Below, piece by piece: positions 9,691 through 18,670 of a stretch of DNA of 30,533 nt; the stretch's first letter is position 1; each line of letters starts with the position of its first letter. The DNA is from Paulinella micropora (lineage: Eukaryota; Cercozoa; Imbricatea; Euglyphida). The stretch covers positions 423,581-454,113 of the forward strand of contig BJOX01000199.1 of NCBI GenBank assembly GCA_009731375.1. The letters run 5' to 3'. A program made the translations under genes and the position numbers. The notes below the pieces were generated by a model. It was given only the letters and a program-made list of their open reading frames with translations. It was not told the origin of the DNA and ran no database searches.

Positions 9691-9960
9691 AACGTGATCG
9701 TATTGGTCGAAGGCATCAAGTGGCAACTTGAAATATTTACCGGCGGTCTTGGTTCGGCAGTTTTACAAGAGAAAGCTCATGTAAAACGTGATCGTATTGG
9801 TCGAAGCGGCATCAAGTGGCAACTTGAATCTGAATATTTACGGTTACGGTCTCAGTTCGGCAGTTTTACATGAGCCTCCGAGAGCTCATGCAAAACTTAA
9901 TCGTATCGGCCTGGTGAAGGCATCAAGTGGCAACTTGAAGTATTAATATATACGGTCATA
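9689..9960. repeat. ~100 bp minisatellite, about 2.7 copies
   Basis: AACGTGATCGTATTGGTCGA starts at 9691 and 9785, and a diverged version (AACTTAATCGTATCGG) starts at 9894. Each is followed by GGCATCAAGTGGCAACTTGAA and, in the first two copies, by TATTTAC and GTTCGGCAGTTTTACA. The spacing is 94 and 109 bp. It begins where the transposase-like coding sequence fades out, so it may lie in that element's terminal region. Confidence 0.85.
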
Positions 9961-10330
9961 AAGTGGCAATTATACACTGTGACGAGTGAACTCGTGGAAA
10001 ATCGTTTTGGCGCCGCCGCACGAGGCCACATGGGAGACTCTGATATTATAATACGGAGTCAATGGATTTTAATCAAGTATCAATGAATTTATCAATAACT
10101 GACCGGGGGTAGTATAGACTCACACTAGGTGGGGGGGACGATGAGTGAATGGAGGGTAACACCGTGACTGGGTGTGCAATTCAAGTTTATCCGAGGGCAG
10201 GGGTCCAGTCACAGACCATCACTCGAGATAATTTTCACATTTTATCACGGTTTGGTACGACTGGTCTTAACTCGACTTCTCGCGCACCCTGACGAGGGCA
10301 CGCTCGAGGGGGAGAGGGGATTACTTTGGG
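9961..10330. other. Flank to the left of the nested retrotransposons
   Basis: Unique sequence with G runs near 10127-10140 and no recognised gene. GGATTA at 10318-10323 also occurs at 25593-25598, next to the other end of CopE2. It might be a remnant target-site duplication, but seven bases separate it from the visible LTR edge. Confidence 0.4.
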
Positions 10331-10596
10331 AAGCTACCCATCGTGCAACCTTTACCGACCCCTTTCAGAGTCTATCCGGGCTACCTAGCAAGACTATCAA
10401 CGCAGTATGGAAACGCAGTTTAATAACTCGTATAATAAAAGAACTGACGCTTTGACTTCCACGTCACAGACTGACTAACTTAGGTATACTAGGTCTTACG
10501 CATCTCGGTTGACATTGGCATTATTGACTGTCCGGCCTATTGAAAAATAAACTACCTAAGTAACGGTGAATTAAATTGAACTAGTAATGACCAACG
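10331..10596 (-). repeat. CopE2 3' LTR (left copy)
   Basis: It matches 25331-25593 almost base for base. Differences include GCAGTTT/GCACTTT, GGTATACTAGG/GATATAGG, CATCTCGG/CATTTCGG, GGTTGACA/GGTTAACA and GAACTAGT/GAAATAGT. The right edge is fixed by the polypurine tract that follows and the left edge by loss of similarity after AAGCTACCC. The ends are not a clear TG..CA pair. Confidence 0.88.
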
Positions 10597-10606
10597 CTCC
10601 CCCTTA
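10597..10606 (-). promoter_or_regulatory. CopE2 polypurine tract
   Basis: On the minus strand TAAGGGGGAG lies directly upstream of the 3' LTR, the place where plus-strand DNA synthesis is primed in LTR elements. Confidence 0.7.
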
Positions 10607-10864
10607 GTTATTTGTCAATGTTATAACTACCGTCATAAGTGTCTTATAGTTCTGAAGCAAATGAAAAATTTGCAAGCGCTTCCCGTAAGGGATATCAAAA
10701 GTCACTAAAAACTATATATATAAAAACGTTAGGGGTGTGAGGAAACAAGTGAAAAGAAAGGAAAGCGAGCTGTATGCGATAAAATAAGACAGTCCTTCGT
10801 TTTCGCCCACTTGGCGCCATCAAAGTCAGGTATTCTCGCCACCGGCCACCGCGGGGCCTGGGGC

Positions 10865-11077
10865 CTAGTCAAGTTCTCCGCGTAGCCCATCGCCATTGTG
10901 CGCATAACCGTCTTCAGTTGCGCCCTCATCGATTTTCCATTCTTCCTGTTCTGTATCATCGTCCTGATCTTCCTCGAGCTCCCGAAGCTGTTCTATTTCC
11001 TGTCTCGGGTATCGTCCATGTTTTAGCCTTAGAAACTCCGCGCAGTTGATTCCCCATTCTGTATACTAGTCTATGAC
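10865..11077 (-). pseudogene. CopE2 extra ORF after pol, distal part (split by CopE1)
   Basis: This is the continuation, left of the inserted CopE1, of the ORF that starts at 19239. The initial frame stays open from the target site to TGA at 10958-10956. A second frame over the same stretch, ending at TAG 10867-10865, looks more protein-like: it has FLRLKHGRYPRQEIEQLREL followed by an acidic run (EEDQDDDTEQEEW). A frameshift between the two is therefore likely. No family is recognised. Confidence 0.4.
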
Positions 11078-11522
11078 TGGTCCCCGCCTGTAACATCGAT
11101 GGATTGTATAATAAACCGGTCAGTAAACCTTACTCCTTCTGAGTACTTCGAATGATCAATAAAGATACTTTAATGAGAATTATTATTAAGAATAACAGTA
11201 ACAAAGGTAGAGGTATGATGACGTGGCATTCTAGAAATAGAAATGTGTTAGTCATGACTGATAAACATATTTCTATAACCGTAATATTAGAGTGATTATA
11301 TCACTAACCGTAACTCTGTTCTGGAATGCTCTGGAAATCTTTGTTATTTTTATCTGTAGTGCCGATAATTCCGGAATTAGTCAGAGTAATTGGTAATATA
11401 TTGTTAGTTTATAATTCCGGTTACTGGTGGCACTGTTACTAAATCTAACGATTAATTGTGATATTCCAGTTCCATGGAGAGAAATCAACAATAGTAATAA
11501 TATACTGTATAGTATGTTAACA
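11078..11522 (-). repeat. CopE1 3' LTR
   Basis: It is the left copy of a 445 bp direct repeat, starting TGGTCCCCGCC and ending AGTATGTTAACA on the plus strand. The minus-strand reading begins TGTTAACA. AATAAA-like strings occur within it, but no promoter element is assigned. Confidence 0.95.
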
Positions 11523-11530
11523 CCCCCCCT
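11523..11530 (-). promoter_or_regulatory. CopE1 polypurine tract
   Basis: On the minus strand AGGGGGGG directly precedes the 3' LTR. It is short and almost pure G. Confidence 0.65.
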
Positions 11531-11892
11531 GAACTGAATATCACTCCAAATATAAAAGTCACAAATCGTAACGCTGGTCGTAAATATCAAAACATCGCGA
11601 AGAGCAAGAGTCACAACCCAACCGAGCCTCGCTGGGCGAACAAGTACGTGCAGTATGAGCCAAGCAAGCTCACTACTATAAGATTTTGCACATCGTAACC
11701 AATGTCCGCAAGCTTCAGCAGGAAATCAAATCAACTCCAAGTTCCATTCGCGTAGATGATGACGAAGTCCGGTTCATAGCGTTCGTAACCCTTCCATTTG
11801 TTTTCGCAATCCTCACCATCCGTTTACGTAACCAACCCCGTAAATAAATGGGACAGGACCCAAATGAAGCTGGGACACAGAAGAAAAACGAA

Positions 11893-13350
11893 TCAAGTCT
11901 TGTGACTCGATGACGACGCCTTCTTCTTCTTCTTGCCTCTGGACTTCGGTATAACTCTGACACCAGCTGCAGGGATAGAATCTTCATCAGCCTCCAGGTA
12001 GTCGTCGAGTTTAATCGTGAATTGGTTAACCAAAGCTCGGAACTGCGGAGTCGGCAGCGGTTAAGTAAATACGTCAGCAAGATTTTCATTGGACGGGATG
12101 TATCGTACCGAAATGCGATTCTCACGCACCTGTTCCACCACGTAGTGGTGTTTAATATCCAAGTGCCTCGATCGAGGTCCTCCAAGGCCGTTGGTCGAAA
12201 CCATGATGGATCCACGATTGTCTTCATGAATTACTGTCGGACGCGTAATCGGAATCCCAAGTTCGTTCAAGAAGCTTTGAACTGCGATGGCCGTCCTGAT
12301 TGCATTAGACAAAGCTATAATTTCTGCGTCCATCGTTGAAAGCGCGACCATAGTCTGACGACGGGAGTTCCAATGAATTGGGCCCGTCATCATATGCAGC
12401 TCGCCATTCCTCGACCGACGGGTGAACCGGCAATTACCGAAGTCCGATTCCGAATACGAACTGAACTCAAAACGTGTAGGATCGACATTAGATGGGGAAA
12501 ACCATCCCCTCTCCTCCCTTAGATGCCGGTAAATACGCCCAACCATGGCATACGCGATCCCAGGGTCTTGATGGCCGAAGACTCCCAATCTATTCACCGC
12601 AAATGAAATATGAGGTTGGGTCATAGAGGCAGGCCAAATCAATTCACCCGTTAGCTTCGGCAGGCTCCATTCTCGCAGAGGTGAATCAACGGGAGCAGGG
12701 GCGGGTTCCTGAACAGTCGCAGGCGTAGGGGCAGGGTTCGCATTGCTGTAGCCGCGATCACGTAGTAAACCTCGAATGTATGCCCGTTGATGAATAAGGA
12801 GCCCGGAGTCGAAGCGCCTAAATTGAAGACCGGTGAAAACCTTTACATCCCCTAGCGCTTTGTACTTGAATTGATGTTTCGCTAGTCGAGCCTTCAAGTT
12901 CTCGTACTGTCGATCAAGCACACAAAACACTAACATGCCATCCGTCTTCAGAAGCATTACCAATGGTAGCGAAGTCGGATCACGAACAAACGCCGGTGGG
13001 AACGATTTGCTATTGTCGGACAGAAAGAATACACATGGATCAACAGTAGATTGACGATACCCGAAGAGGCGAAGATACTTCGCGATGAAATTATGCCATC
13101 GCCTTCCAGCTTGAGGCGAGCCATACAACGCCTTGAGTACCAACCATACTGCGAACGGGTCGTCGGGCTTCTTGAAATCATCGGGTGGTACTGCATAAAC
13201 CAGATCCTCCATCGGTGCATGAATATAAGCTTGACTAAAGGCAATGACCTTAATCAATAGGTTCAATGCGATCATGATTGAACACAGCAGCAGCGTGAAA
13301 TGATGAGCGACAGGGGTTGAAGTCTCGTACGGGCTAAAATGTTCATTCAT
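11893..13350 (-). CDS. CopE1 reverse transcriptase / RNase H (pol, C-terminal part)
   Basis: A 429-codon frame runs from 13350 to TAA at 12063-12061, and the same frame continues after that stop to TGA at 11895-11893. The stop replaces the Lys expected in the conserved pol ending (ADVFT-stop-PLP). RT landmarks are VLKALYGSPQAGRRWH (residues 72-86) and CVFF. RNase H has D303, E343 (STMDAEIIAL), D377 (HEDNRGSI) and SRHLDIKHHY near 394-403. In RT the first catalytic Asp is replaced by Ala (IAFSQAYIHA, residue 37, codon GCC), and the usual YVDD box reads KTDG (135-138). Two of three RT metal ligands are therefore missing while RNase H looks intact. The start overlaps the integrase frame at a TTCA repeat. 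Confidence 0.9.
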
Positions 13351-15238
13351 TCATACGATTGCCAAACATAACGAGGCGAGACTTGTAGGACGTGTCTCCC
13401 GTAGACTCGTTCTGCTTCATTGCGTCAACAAACCCTGTATGTATAGGCGTAATGTTGTCACGTTTGGCTTCTGCACGAATCGCCCACCGAACACACTTCG
13501 CATCGTAGAGGCCTTTGATCTCGCTCCGTCTTGCCGCAGCAAGGCTCGCGTCCATCCTCTTCTGCTTTTCGGGCATACGAAGGACATGCGTAAACAGACA
13601 GAACGCTTCGTCGTCGGTCGATAACGAAGCACTGACCTCAGTTTCGTTGTTCGAAGTTGCAGTGTAGCAGTCATCCCCCACAGCAAGTTTGACACTGTGG
13701 GAAGCATGATGGGGTGGGCGAGGCTTACGATGGCGTTTACCTTCAACCAAGTTCGTAGAGTCGATGTTCCCGTTTATGTCTCGTGGTGCCTTGCTCTCAG
13801 CGCGAGCAGATGGTGACGGTTGGTGCACTACAGTTGCATCAGATGAAGGACCAGAAATAAAGGCAGACGAAGACGCCACGGCCAAAGGTGAACCAGTAGT
13901 TTGCCCTGCAGGTTCAAAAAATTGCGGGGGAGAAGTAGTCTCATATGTAGACCGAGCAAATACGTCGTCCTCTTGATCCTTGCCCACTCCATCGTCACTG
14001 GCCACTTCGATTTGTGGCGAAATTTCCCGGGTTTCGCCTACATTTGTCACCAATTTTTCAGAGTCGAAAGGGGAAAAGGTAGGTAGTATGTCGTCGAAAG
14101 ACCAGGGTCGTTCTTCCACACGTGCATTGTAGCCTCTGGTGCCGATGTCGAACTTTACGTTACGCACTTCCACAATCTTCCTGGTCTCAGGTAAATACAC
14201 TCTATATAAACGACGAAAAATGTTATACCCAGTAAGTGTTCCAGGGATAGCCATAGGTCGTCCTTTCTTGGCCTCATGAAACCTCACGAATGCAAGGCAG
14301 CCAATAGGCTTCAGAAAATCCAAAGGAAACGAACGACGTAGTGTAACCTCATAAGGACTTCTTCCTTTGTAGGGTCCGTCGATCATTGGCATTACCATCC
14401 TTGTAGCACATTCAGCTCTGCATATTTCTTCCCAAAACGCTTCAGGTAGGTTGGCATCTAGACGCAATGCTGTAGCTCTCCCACCGTTGGTACGCCATTG
14501 ACGTTCAGCTTTTGCGTTTGCAGTAGGTTCATCACGCGGAGAAGGCTTGAGGATTATCCCTTTCGTCTTACAAAACATAGTCATAGCACGGGTCACGAAC
14601 TCACCATCTGTTCTTATTTGCTTGACCTTGTTGCCGGTTTGTGTCTCGAAGAACGCCACAGCCTTCTCCAGCTTGGGCTGATAGTTGTTTGACTCCCTAG
14701 ATGGTTCAAATGTAATGAATCCAAATGATGCCTTCGTTTCAGAGACCCCTAGTTGATACAGATTGCCTTGCAGGGACTTGACTGGCCATGGGCCCCTAAA
14801 GTCGACATGCAATGATTCGCCAAGTTGAAATTCGTAGTCCAATTGCTTGTGTATCTTGTAGTAGGGCAGCCTGGTAGCCTTCGCACGTTGACAGGGGCCA
14901 CACTCGTTAGGTAGCATCTGACGCCAATTAACACCAGTGATAGTCCTATCCATCTTCTTTGCCAATTGGTCCATCACATCTACACTTCCATGCGCACACA
15001 TTCTGTGAAATAGTAACGCAGGGACTGGTGATTTAGATGCGCGCGGGTTGACCGAAAATACTGCTTCTGCGGACGAATGAGCGTGTACTTGAGGGTCAAA
15101 CCTCTTGTTCACGTCCAGCGGCGCGTCCTTGTCGGTATCCAACCTGTACAGCTTGTTTTGCATCATTCGCGAACGGCAAAGTACCATCTGCTCGTCGATG
15201 ACTATAGGATGACGCAGCACGACGGCTTGACTGTTCTA
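13343..15238 (-). CDS. CopE1 integrase and start of RT (pol, middle part)
   Basis: The 625-codon frame (from 15220) is in phase with the protease frame upstream and is separated from it by one TAG (15238-15236). The N-terminal zinc domain has H72, H77, C107 and C110 (FHRMCAHG ... CGPC). The core has D140 (LHVDFRGPW), D205 (RTDGEF) and E239 (AKAERQW), matching the DDE spacing of copia integrases. A Ser/Pro-rich linker follows. The frame ends in the RT fingers (YKSRLVMFGNRMNE), where three TTCA copies at 13342-13353 cause a shift into the next frame. One copy fewer would restore phase. Confidence 0.92.
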
Positions 15239-15592
15239 GAACAAGGTCGATAGCTTGAAATCATAATCTAGTATGCCAGGCGAAATAATATTGTATGGTG
15301 CGTCAGGGACGACAAACACCTTGCGAAAAGTGACAGCAGTCGGCCCATTCGTTCCTGTCATGAAGGTGAAGTCCGCATCTGCTTTCATATTGACCTTGAT
15401 CTTTTGTGTCGAAATGCCGGATAGCTGCGCAGCACTGCCATGTTGGTTGTAAAGCGGGTGAGAGGGATGGGCAATAATGCGATTGCAGCCAGTATCAAAG
15501 ATAGTACTACGTGTGTTGCCGTCGTTGACCAGCAATGCGACACCGCTTTCATTCGCATCTGTAGCAACAGTACTATCAATCAGCGTAGCGTA
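15236..15592 (-). CDS. CopE1 aspartic protease (pol, N-terminal part)
   Basis: The minus frame is open from upstream of 15535 to TAG 15238-15236. The retropepsin-like active site is STIFDTGCNR (DTG) near residue 14 after Met 15535. A copia-like end follows, VVPDAPYNIISPG, which matches the usual VP...NL(L/I)S. The frame joins the preceding segment through a tandem TACGC duplication (GCGTA twice at 15583-15592). Removing one copy brings the two segments into the same phase. Confidence 0.85.
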   Translation of the reverse strand, partial: YATLIDSTVATDANESGVALLVNDGNTRSTIFDTGCNRIIAHPSHPLYNQHGSAAQLSGISTQKIKVNMKADADFTFMTGTNGPTAVTFRKVFVVPDAPYNIISPGILDYDFKLSTLF

Positions 15593-16520
15593 GCTGAGAA
15601 CGCACGTGTTTGCAATGATGGATCAAACACCTTGCCCTCCGGTTCGTCACTTTGTGTCGACGAGTCGATGACACGCCTTGGTGCGGTCAACCTATAAGTA
15701 GGGAATCCATAAATCCGCCGCCATATCGGTTGAAGCGTAGACTGGGTATCGGTAGGTGGCAGTTGCGGAATCGTTTCCGCCGGGGCACGTTGCCGAATCT
15801 GGTAGCGCGTCATGCGTTGATATGCGAACCATGCGTAGTCCACATTCGTCGAGCCTATACCACAAGCCGGTAGCTTCGTCTGCGATTGCAGATGACGTAG
15901 CTTTGCATTGGCAGAATCAGCGGCGTAGGAGCAAAATGTTGATGCGCGAATTTATCCTTCTTTCTGCAAGTGCGCGTGCAGTAGAACACCCACTGACAAC
16001 CGGCACACAGACGATGACTGTTGAGCACGTTCTCCACTGAGTCGCAGTATTCACAGTGCTTCGGTGGGCTCGGGTTCGCATGCGGGCGCGATGCAGAGAT
16101 CATTGGGTTCGTGTGATATCGATCGCAAAATCTACACAGGCAGACAGTAGTTTGCCAATTGAAAGGGATTATATTGAACCCCAACCGAAGTGACCAATAC
16201 TCCATTTCCATAATGGAGGCATGACCAAAACAAAAATGTACATCCATAGCCCAGTAGTTCGGTGCGCCTGGAAACATAGGATGGGAGTTAGATGTGTTGA
16301 GCAACACATTCGTGTACAAATCCGCAGGCACCTCCACGTTGAGCCTCTTAGTCGGTCTAAGTGTGCCAGCCACATAAGGCACAAGCAATGCTGGCTCCTT
16401 ACCCTCAGCGGCAACTTGTTCTGCATTGTAGTTGTTGAGCCAGAGCATCTTCTGAATATTCATCTGCAGCACACCATTCGGGTACCACGGGTCTTGACGA
16501 GGGACAGTGTAGCTGCCGGA
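15580..16520 (-). CDS. CopE1 Gag-protease linker with MYND-type zinc finger
   Basis: A frame of 205 codons (16472-15855), open in the same phase to about 16520, lies in the -1 frame relative to gag. It carries HCEYCDSVENVL and then LCAGCQWVFYCTRTCRKKDK, then FAHQHF. This gives C140-x2-C143-x12-C156-x2-C159-x5-C165-x3-C169-x7-H177, the MYND arrangement (ligands as in DEAF1-type fingers). The eighth ligand appears as Ala in this frame. In the neighbouring frame the codon at that position is TGC, and protein-like sequence continues there into the next ORF (15843-15580). A one-base loss in the T run at 15933-15936 explains both. MYND fingers normally bind proline-containing peptides. I know of no copia element with one. 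A second Cys cluster (CLCRFC, residues 111-116) precedes it. Confidence 0.75.
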
Positions 16521-18670
16521 CGCACCAACGCGCCACTAGTAATCCGCGGGCCAGTGTCGTGGCGGGACAGGAAAACCTTGTGGCAGCTCCGTCTTGCGTT
16601 GCAGCTTTTGCATAACACCCACATGTTCAACTTCGTCTGGAAATCATTCTCGTCGACCTTTTGTTCGTCCGTTAGAGACTCCCACGGGAAGCTCAATGGC
16701 CTAGAGGACGGAAACGTCACAAAATCTTGATGCGGGTTTACCGCACCGTCGATGCCGCGAGTAGACGACCTCGCACTTGTCGTCGCAGTGTTTGTAGGTG
16801 GCGCAGTCGAAGACGAAGACGAAGTAGCGCCGTCCTTCACGTCGCTTCTCTCTTCTGGACCAGCCAAGGCCTCTCCGAGCAGTTCATCGACGTCGGTGAG
16901 CGTCCTGGGACTAAACGCCATGCATGCAACAGCATCATTCTCGTTCGTGTGAGCAGACGAGCTTCCGCTCGAGAAAGCAGGCGAAGTCTGTTCGTCGTCC
17001 ACAACGTCGTTGCCATCGTCGGAGTCACCGAGCTCCGGCATATCCGGATCATCGCAGTCTGACAAACAATCATTATTGGTGCCAGCAAGTCCTGGCATAG
17101 GGCTGTTGTCCTGTTTGCTGTCAGCAGTTGGAGCCTTCTGCTCTCGGTCGTCGGTAGACAGAGCCTTCTGCTCTCCGTCGTCTGTAGATGGAGCCTCCTG
17201 CTCCCCATCACTAATCACAACACCAAAGTCGCGTCGAAGCATTTCACGCCACCGGAGGCCAGACGTGCTGACCCCATAAAGGGCTCCATGTTTATGATCG
17301 AAGCCTTCAAATCCCCCGACCGCCGACATTCGTGTCGAATCACCGTCGTCCGATGACGCAGGTCCACTATGGCTGCCGTCCATGTAGTCAGCAACCTCCT
17401 CGACGGCTATGTTGGCCCAGGCGTCGTCCAGTGGCTCCGGGGTGTTGTCCTCGGCAGCAAGATTAGCTTGAGATCCGTTCGAATGACGGTTGCCCTTACC
17501 TCGAGAATTGTTGTTGCCATTCCTGCCGGACTTGTTCTTTCCACCGCCCGTAGACGAATTGTCTTGACCCTGTCGTCGACCATTTCCTTTGCCATTGCGA
17601 CGAGATGAACCCCTAACCGTGCATACTGCTCCAAGGTGTTCTGGTTTGTTGGCACATTCGGCCCTCCTACAGCGCAGCCGAAAGTTACTGACCCGATGAC
17701 GTTTGCCGCAGTTGAAACACTTGCCCTTGAACTGCCCCCCTAGAGCATACATCAGTGTAGAGTCCCCCGAAGTCGCATTAGGCCTACTATTCGACCGCTT
17801 ATTCTCCGTAACCATTTCGACAGCCAAAAACTGCTCACGAGCCATGGCAACTAGTTGATCGAAGGTGGGCTTGGAGACGTCTGGCTTGCTGAAGTAGCAC
17901 GTGCGACCGAAATCCCGAAACGGCAAATGAGTAGCAGCCTCTAACTTCTCAATCAAATTGATGCATTTGTATTCGTCTGAGAATACCTGCTTGCGCTCCG
18001 CCATCAATGCGTACCTGTACGTGTACCGATCCAACCATACTTGAGGCTTCTCCTTCGGTGTGAGCCGATCACGGTTGTGTTGGTGGATCAACCCAGCAGC
18101 AGAGATGGCCCCAAGGTGTGCATACCTAGTGAACAGAGCGCTCCACATAGCATGACATTCGTTGCCAGCACGTCGTATAGCAAGCGTTGCCTCTGAATTA
18201 CGTTGAGTTGCATCCGCCAATATAGCTCGGAACTTGGTCTCCAGTTGTATTTGTACTGAGTCGGGTAAACAATCCATCAGATCCGCCCATGATGGGTCCG
18301 CTCCTAAGGCAGCCACAGCAACCCGTTGAGCAGCATGCGGGTCATCAACCGCACTCGCAGTCATGGTCGTCGTGGTCGTCGTTCTAGTTGACGACGACGA
18401 TGAAGATGATGACAAAAAACTCCCAGCCGATCCAGCCAACGGGGGCGGACGTAACAGGACTTTCATCTCTGCCCGTGAGAGCGGAGCACTATCGTCCCTT
18501 GCACACAGCAGTAGCTTGGGGCCCAGTCCAACCAAGAATTGAAGAGTCGACCAACGAAAGTTGTCAAATGATTGCGCGTCCTGCGCAGCATCAGAAGAGG
18601 GAGCAGGTAGCTGCGGTACCTTAAGAGAGATCCGCGACAGCTCATAACCACTGGTCCCCGCCTGTAACAT
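16460..18670 (-). CDS. CopE1 Gag
   Basis: The frame has 736 codons. The ATG at 18670 lies inside the 5' LTR, 18 bases before its edge, so the PBS is translated, as in yeast Ty1. There is a Ser/Thr run at about residues 87-103. A helical capsid-like core covers about 115-290 (with MWSALFTRYAHLGAISAAGL at 175-194 and WLDRYTYRYALMAERKQVFS at 212-231). A Cys/His region at 318-350 (CFNCGKRH ... C..EC....H....C) looks like two tandem zinc knuckles with altered spacing and one Cys replaced by Phe. After it come Gly/Asn/Arg-rich and acidic Asp/Ser-rich stretches with a thrice-repeated STDDGEQKA-like unit near residues 490-515. The frame ends by running out of phase into the MYND segment. Confidence 0.88.
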   Translation of the reverse strand: MLQAGTSGYELSRISLKVPQLPAPSSDAAQDAQSFDNFRWSTLQFLVGLGPKLLLCARDDSAPLSRAEMKVLLRPPPLAGSAGSFLSSSSSSSSTRTTTTTTMTASAVDDPHAAQRVAVAALGADPSWADLMDCLPDSVQIQLETKFRAILADATQRNSEATLAIRRAGNECHAMWSALFTRYAHLGAISAAGLIHQHNRDRLTPKEKPQVWLDRYTYRYALMAERKQVFSDEYKCINLIEKLEAATHLPFRDFGRTCYFSKPDVSKPTFDQLVAMAREQFLAVEMVTENKRSNSRPNATSGDSTLMYALGGQFKGKCFNCGKRHRVSNFRLRCRRAECANKPEHLGAVCTVRGSSRRNGKGNGRRQGQDNSSTGGGKNKSGRNGNNNSRGKGNRHSNGSQANLAAEDNTPEPLDDAWANIAVEEVADYMDGSHSGPASSDDGDSTRMSAVGGFEGFDHKHGALYGVSTSGLRWREMLRRDFGVVISDGEQEAPSTDDGEQKALSTDDREQKAPTADSKQDNSPMPGLAGTNNDCLSDCDDPDMPELGDSDDGNDVVDDEQTSPAFSSGSSSAHTNENDAVACMAFSPRTLTDVDELLGEALAGPEERSDVKDGATSSSSSTAPPTNTATTSARSSTRGIDGAVNPHQDFVTFPSSRPLSFPWESLTDEQKVDENDFQTKLNMWVLCKSCNARRSCHKVFLSRHDTGPRITSGALVRPAATLSLVKTRGTRMVCCR
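18633..18651 (-). promoter_or_regulatory. CopE1 primer-binding site (tRNA-Met anticodon type)
   Basis: Just inside the 5' LTR the minus strand reads GTGGTTATGAGCTGTCGCG. GGTTATGAGC is the complement of GCTCATAACC, the anticodon stem-loop core of tRNA-Met (loop CTCATAA). Complementarity to the middle of the tRNA and not its 3' end points to priming by a 5' half of initiator tRNA-Met, as established for Drosophila copia. Confidence 0.65.

Noticed and set aside
11381-11614. Minus frame in the CopE1 LTR (77 codons; same protein end at 18955-19239)
   Set aside because: It repeats in both LTRs and has no motif. Only the part of the second frame outside the LTR (19097-19239) belongs to a plausible ORF.
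13764-14692. Plus-strand frames opposite the CopE1 integrase and linker
   Set aside because: Antisense shadows of a clearly assigned pol gene.
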